Assembly (NCBI GenBank): GCA_002340325.1
Contig: DDLV01000110.1
Span: 1-8,174 of the forward strand
DNA from: Glaciecola sp. UBA2563
GTDB taxonomy: Bacteria; Pseudomonadota; Gammaproteobacteria; Enterobacterales; Alteromonadaceae
DNA: 8,174 bases
Reading direction: 5' to 3'
Below the pieces are notes generated by a model. It searched no databases and was not told the DNA's origin. It saw nothing but the letters and a program-made list of their open reading frames with translations. Below are positions 6,150 through 8,174 of this stretch, in pieces; position 1 is the stretch's first letter, and every line of letters starts with the position of its first letter. The translations under genes and the position numbers were made by a program.

Positions 6150-6545
6150 TTGAGAGTTATTACTTTTTTATTCCTTTCTATGATGTCTTTTGCCGTTTTA
6201 AGCACTGAGAATACGCGCCTTTTTGAGTCTTATGGTGATTGTTATCTAGCATTTGATGATTATCCCACTGTAAACTGGGACGGTAAGTCAAATCTGCCGA
6301 TTGATGTATTGCAGGCTAAGTCAATATTTGAGACATGGGCTGGAGACAATATGGGAAGAAATAGTCAATCATCTATTGTGCATTTCAAGCTTGCTAAAGT
6401 AGTAACGGAAGAATCGTTTAGGGGGTATTGGGTTTATATAATTCGTTATGTTGTATTTATGAATGGAAAGCCAGCAGAACCATTTAATCGTCATTTGGCA
6501 ATTGACATGTCAGGTAAAGTCATTGAATCAAACTGCGAGACATAA
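6150..6545 (+). CDS. Small secreted protein (cassette 13)
   Basis: No family recognised. The product is 131 residues from the TTG at 6150, with AGGGG (6139-6143) six bases upstream as a good ribosome binding site. The N-terminus MRVITFLFLSMMSFAVLS is a signal peptide, cleavage probably after VLS near residue 18. The mature part holds two cysteines, at 31 and 129, likely to form a disulfide joining the two ends. Strand-rich segments follow a helix (VLQAKSIFETWAGDNM), with FRGYWVYIIRYVVFMNGKP before a C-terminal LAIDMSGKVIESNC. This resembles small periplasmic proteins of the PepSY/NTF2-like kind, a loose comparison only. The TAA stop at 6543-6545 is part of the R'' box ACATAAC. Confidence 0.78.
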   Translation: MRVITFLFLSMMSFAVLSTENTRLFESYGDCYLAFDDYPTVNWDGKSNLPIDVLQAKSIFETWAGDNMGRNSQSSIVHFKLAKVVTEESFRGYWVYIIRYVVFMNGKPAEPFNRHLAIDMSGKVIESNCET

Positions 6546-6671
6546 CAAGATCCTAATGCCACTCGTTTTCACTCGTTCGGACACATAGTTAGTAATGCAA
6601 TTTGTATTTCGCTTCGCTACATTATTACAAATTTCACTACTAACTTTGCGCCGCATAGGATGGCGTTATAC
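6540..6671 (+). repeat. attC site of cassette 13 (132 bp, long inner hairpin)
   Basis: R'' is ACATAAC (6540-6546) and R' is GTTATAC (6665-6671). An inverted repeat of 20 bases, about 6587-6606 against 6625-6644, has two mismatches. The loop contains TTCGCTTCGCTACATTATT, close to the loop of the attC at 1140-1271. Confidence 0.94.
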
Positions 6672-6677
6672 ATAAAT

Positions 6678-6755
6678 ATGAAAGGTTCTCGTAAATTATC
6701 ATTGTGTTGTTTCTTTCCTTTCTTGTTTCTATATCTATTGAAGAATATATGCTAA
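6678..6755 (+). other. Short leader-like ORF overlapping the start of cassette 14's gene
   Basis: ATG 6678 opens a 25-codon ORF beginning MKGSRKLSLCCFFPF that ends at TAA 6753-6755. It is basic then hydrophobic, so its beginning looks like the true N-terminus of a membrane protein. It runs in another frame from the main gene, which is open from 6695. Either it is a translated leader or the main gene carries a frameshift between about 6695 and 6750. Confidence 0.35.
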
Positions 6756-7042
6756 TCAGAAACTGGAATGATCAAATTCCCTTTCTTATCCATTCAGTTT
6801 TTATAGCTGCGTGCCTTTTTATCTGGTGCAGGCTACACGCAAGTGAAAATGGCATTGAAGAACCAAGTTACCATCCTTTTTTTTGTGCTCTCTTACCTCC
6901 TCTAGGGATACCTAACTATGCTTATAGTTTTTTTGGTCTTAAGGGAGGAACAATACTTCTAGCAAAAGCAGTTGTTGCTTTGTTAATTACTGGTGTTATA
7001 AGTATTCTATTCGGTATGGCTGTGGTGAAGATTTATGTATAA
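6704..7042 (+). CDS. Multi-spanning membrane protein, start uncertain (cassette 14)
   Basis: The product is 112 residues from GTG 6704 and strongly hydrophobic. Helices lie at about 1-18, 26-44 and 83-108, with a shorter apolar stretch at 58-78. A conserved-looking polar loop (RLHASENGIEEPSYHP, 43-58) separates helices two and three. No function can be named. The start is uncertain. The GTG lacks a ribosome binding site, while an ATG at 6678 further upstream opens a different frame that ends at 6755. The reading frame used here closes upstream at the TAA 6692-6694. A frameshift, an unusual start or a start at ATG 6749 (MLIRN) are alternatives. The TAA stop at 7040-7042 lies in the R'' box GTATAAC. 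Confidence 0.7.
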   Translation: MLFLSFLVSISIEEYMLIRNWNDQIPFLIHSVFIAACLFIWCRLHASENGIEEPSYHPFFCALLPPLGIPNYAYSFFGLKGGTILLAKAVVALLITGVISILFGMAVVKIYV

Positions 7043-7141
7043 CAAGCCGATTAATTCATTCGCTCCGCTCATTGGGACACAGCCATGGCGCGCCTTCGGC
7101 ATTATCTCGCCAAGCCTGCGCCCATTATCGGAGCGTTATAT
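7037..7141 (+). repeat. attC site of cassette 14 (105 bp)
   Basis: R'' is GTATAAC (7037-7043) and R' is GTTATAT (7135-7141). It is a near copy of the attC at 3170-3274, with about five substitutions, although the cassette genes have nothing in common. Confidence 0.95.
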
Positions 7142-7156
7142 GCTTCAAGGAAGATT

Positions 7157-7537
7157 ATGAGGATTTTCTTTTTTTCGGTAGCGTTCTTTATCACTTTTGC
7201 AATCTGTGGAGAGGAGCCAAGTATGTCCCCTTTAGATAAACTGAGCGAAAACCTACAGTTTATTATATCACCAACTGATGAAGACGATTTTGAGGGCTAT
7301 TTAAAAGCGTGCAATTGCATTTCAAATAAAGTGCAGTCCTCATGGACAGAGTCTCAAGCGGAGAGCTTTGCTAATGAACTAGATAGTTTCGCTCAAGAAA
7401 TTGACGCAGCGTTGTCTCAAACAGACCTGTTAAGTGAGCCACCTCGTCCAAGTCAGGTTCTGTCAGAGTATTTAGAAAATTTGCAAGTGTTTGTATCTGA
7501 GTGCGAAGGGGAAAATAATGTAACTCTGGAGTTTTAG
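7157..7537 (+). CDS. Small secreted acidic protein (cassette 15)
   Basis: No family recognised. From the ATG at 7157 the product is 126 residues. AAGGA at 7147-7151 is a well-spaced ribosome binding site. The N-terminus MRIFFFSVAFFITFAICG is a signal peptide; cysteine 17 is not in a good lipobox (FAIC), so a soluble periplasmic protein is more likely than a lipoprotein. The mature part is acidic and helical, with cysteines at 52, 54 (ACNC) and 116. A longer in-frame start at 7085 lies in the preceding attC and gives the same spurious leader (MARLRHY...) as the gene at 3278; it is rejected. The stop is 16 bases before R''. Confidence 0.8.
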   Translation: MRIFFFSVAFFITFAICGEEPSMSPLDKLSENLQFIISPTDEDDFEGYLKACNCISNKVQSSWTESQAESFANELDSFAQEIDAALSQTDLLSEPPRPSQVLSEYLENLQVFVSECEGENNVTLEF

Positions 7538-7553
7538 ATTTGAACCAGCACGC

Positions 7554-7658
7554 ATATAACAAACCGATCAACATACTCGCTTCGCTCGCTGGGACGCCTA
7601 CATGCTGCGGCTTCGCCATTTTCGCAGCAAGTATTCGCCCGTTATCGGGGCGTTATGT
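7554..7658 (+). repeat. attC site of cassette 15 (105 bp)
   Basis: R'' is ATATAAC (7554-7560) and R' is GTTATGT (7652-7658). CCGAT pairs with ATCGGGG. A GCTGCGGC-TTC-GCCATTTTCGCAGC fold forms the apex. It is of the same family as the attC at 5565-5672. Confidence 0.94.
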
Positions 7659-7671
7659 GTCGGAATAAGTG

Positions 7672-8052
7672 ATGGTGCCTAAAAACAAAAATGATTTTGC
7701 TGCAATTGAAGAACTGGAGAATGCTGACTTAAAGGAAGTCGCAAAGTTTCTTCCTCAACTTATTCCATGGTTGGCAGATTGCAATTGGCCTATATTCAAA
7801 AGACTTTGCGTCCGAATATCACATTTAGGTGATCAATTAATCCCAGAACTAAATAAGGCATTTTCGGATAACGACACGATTTTAAAATGTAATATTGTTG
7901 GTCATTTATTCCCTCTATTAAATGATGATCAGTTAAAGAGCTATAGGGCTGAATTAACAAATATTTGTATGGAAGCAAAAATGGAAGATGTAATTGAAGG
8001 TTTAGTTGATTATGCTGAGATTCAGTTGTCAAGATTGGGGCAGGACACATAA
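7672..8052 (+). CDS. DUF5071-like protein (cassette 16)
   Basis: The product is 126 residues from the ATG at 7672. It resembles the DUF5071 family: PKNKNDFAAIEEL at the N-terminus, LIPWLADCNWP (30-40, family-typical WL.D.NWP), then DQLIPELNKAFSDNDTILK (54-72) matching the family's PxI...DD..WK region, except that the usual tryptophan is replaced. The fold is helical and HEAT-like. The family's role is unknown; members turn up beside immunity-type genes, so protection against a toxin is a possible but unproven role. Starts GTG 7669, ATG 7672 and GTG 7675 are adjacent; ATG is chosen, with GGA at 7662-7664 seven bases upstream. The TAA stop at 8050-8052 lies in R''. Confidence 0.83.
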   Translation: MVPKNKNDFAAIEELENADLKEVAKFLPQLIPWLADCNWPIFKRLCVRISHLGDQLIPELNKAFSDNDTILKCNIVGHLFPLLNDDQLKSYRAELTNICMEAKMEDVIEGLVDYAEIQLSRLGQDT

Positions 8053-8139
8053 CAAGATGATCGAGTACATTAAGACTCTTCGAGTCTACATAGGACAACC
8101 AGCGCTCCACGCTGTTCGCCTCTCATCATGGCGTTAGTG
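8047..8139 (+). repeat. attC site of cassette 16 (93 bp)
   Basis: R'' is ACATAAC (8047-8053) and R' is GTTAGTG (8133-8139). GATGATCGAG pairs partly with CTCATCATGGC, and AGACTCTTCGAGTCT forms a strong hairpin near 8073-8087. A second small CAGCG-CTCCA-CGCTG hairpin follows. Confidence 0.93.
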
Positions 8140-8155
8140 TACTGTGAGGTTGTCA

Positions 8156-8174
8156 ATGTCTACATATATTAGAG
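8156..8174 (+). CDS. Start of cassette 17 gene (truncated by window end)
   Basis: Only six codons are seen, MSTYIR, from the ATG at 8156. GAGG at 8146-8149 is six bases upstream, and the ATG lies 17 bases after the R' box, the spacing seen in the other cassettes. Nothing can be said of function. Confidence 0.5.

Larger units (their letters stand above)
1..8174 (+). mobile_element. Integron gene-cassette array (interior; 16 complete cassettes)
   Basis: Sixteen single-ORF units follow one another in the same orientation, each closed by an attC-type site that starts with NNNTAAC and ends with GTTANNN. The cut point is taken as G^TTA, giving cassettes that start at 25, 490, 1266, 1908, 2299, 2759, 3269, 3746, 4237, 4686, 5195, 5667, 6129, 6666, 7136, 7653 and 8134. 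In every cassette the first bases are the reverse complement of its own R'' box, which confirms each boundary. No integrase gene, attI site or promoter is seen. Integron integrase moves such units as circles by recombining the folded bottom strand of attC. The array is therefore likely a gene reservoir expressed only near an external promoter. Whether it is chromosomal or plasmid-borne cannot be seen; its length and the lack of resistance genes favour a sedentary chromosomal integron. Confidence 0.97.

Noticed and set aside
6644..6672. Possible promoter with a TATACA -10 box formed at the R' of attC 6540-6671
   Set aside because: The matching -35 position reads CTTTGC, a poor fit, and the -10 bases are dictated by the R' box.
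1..8174. CRISPR array, because of repeated GC-rich units at regular distances
   Set aside because: Units are 69-132 bp, differ from each other, are separated by whole genes and carry attC boxes.

Overview
The window is a continuous integron gene-cassette array. It holds 16 complete cassettes read in the + direction, preceded by the last bases of an upstream attC and followed by the first 41 bases of a seventeenth cassette. Each cassette is 391-776 bp: one short ORF followed by an attC recombination site of 69-132 bp. Every attC starts with a box ending TAAC (R'') and ends with GTTA plus three variable bases (R'). No integrase, attI, IS, tRNA or rRNA gene, or convincing promoter is visible, so this is the interior of a large array, probably a sedentary chromosomal integron.

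Organism: AT-rich genes, GC-richer attC sites, and attC sites that vary in length and apex but share CGCTTCGCTC- and GGACAC-type motifs suggest a marine or aquatic gammaproteobacterium (Alteromonadales, Oceanospirillales or a Vibrio relative). The attC sites are too mixed for the uniform repeat of the classical Vibrio cholerae array. Nothing fixes the genus.

Layout (cassette number, span, product): 1 (25-489) lipoprotein; 2 (490-1265) two-helix membrane protein; 3 (1266-1907) DUF4274-like; 4 (1908-2298), 5 (2299-2758) cytosolic unknowns; 6 (2759-3268) DUF7684-like; 7 (3269-3745) lipoprotein; 8 (3746-4236) anchored or exported protein; 9 (4237-4685), 10 (4686-5194) cytosolic unknowns; 11 (5195-5666) secreted, HEAT-like; 12 (5667-6128) possible winged-helix protein; 13 (6129-6665) secreted; 14 (6666-7135) multi-spanning membrane protein with an unclear start; 15 (7136-7652) secreted; 16 (7653-8133) DUF5071-like; 17 (from 8134) start of a gene only. 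Half of the 16 complete products carry an export or membrane signal.

The genes do not form an operon in the functional sense. They are independent mobile units, probably silent unless transcribed from outside. The strongest structural signals are three. All 16 cassettes have ends complementary to themselves for 9-13 bp, beyond the 7-bp core. In 10 of 16 the R'' box supplies the stop codon. Related attC families recur next to unrelated genes. No known defence or toxin-antitoxin system is recognisable. Any new biology would lie in the orphan proteins, of which the cassette 12 protein and the DUF4274/DUF5071/DUF7684-like proteins are the best leads.
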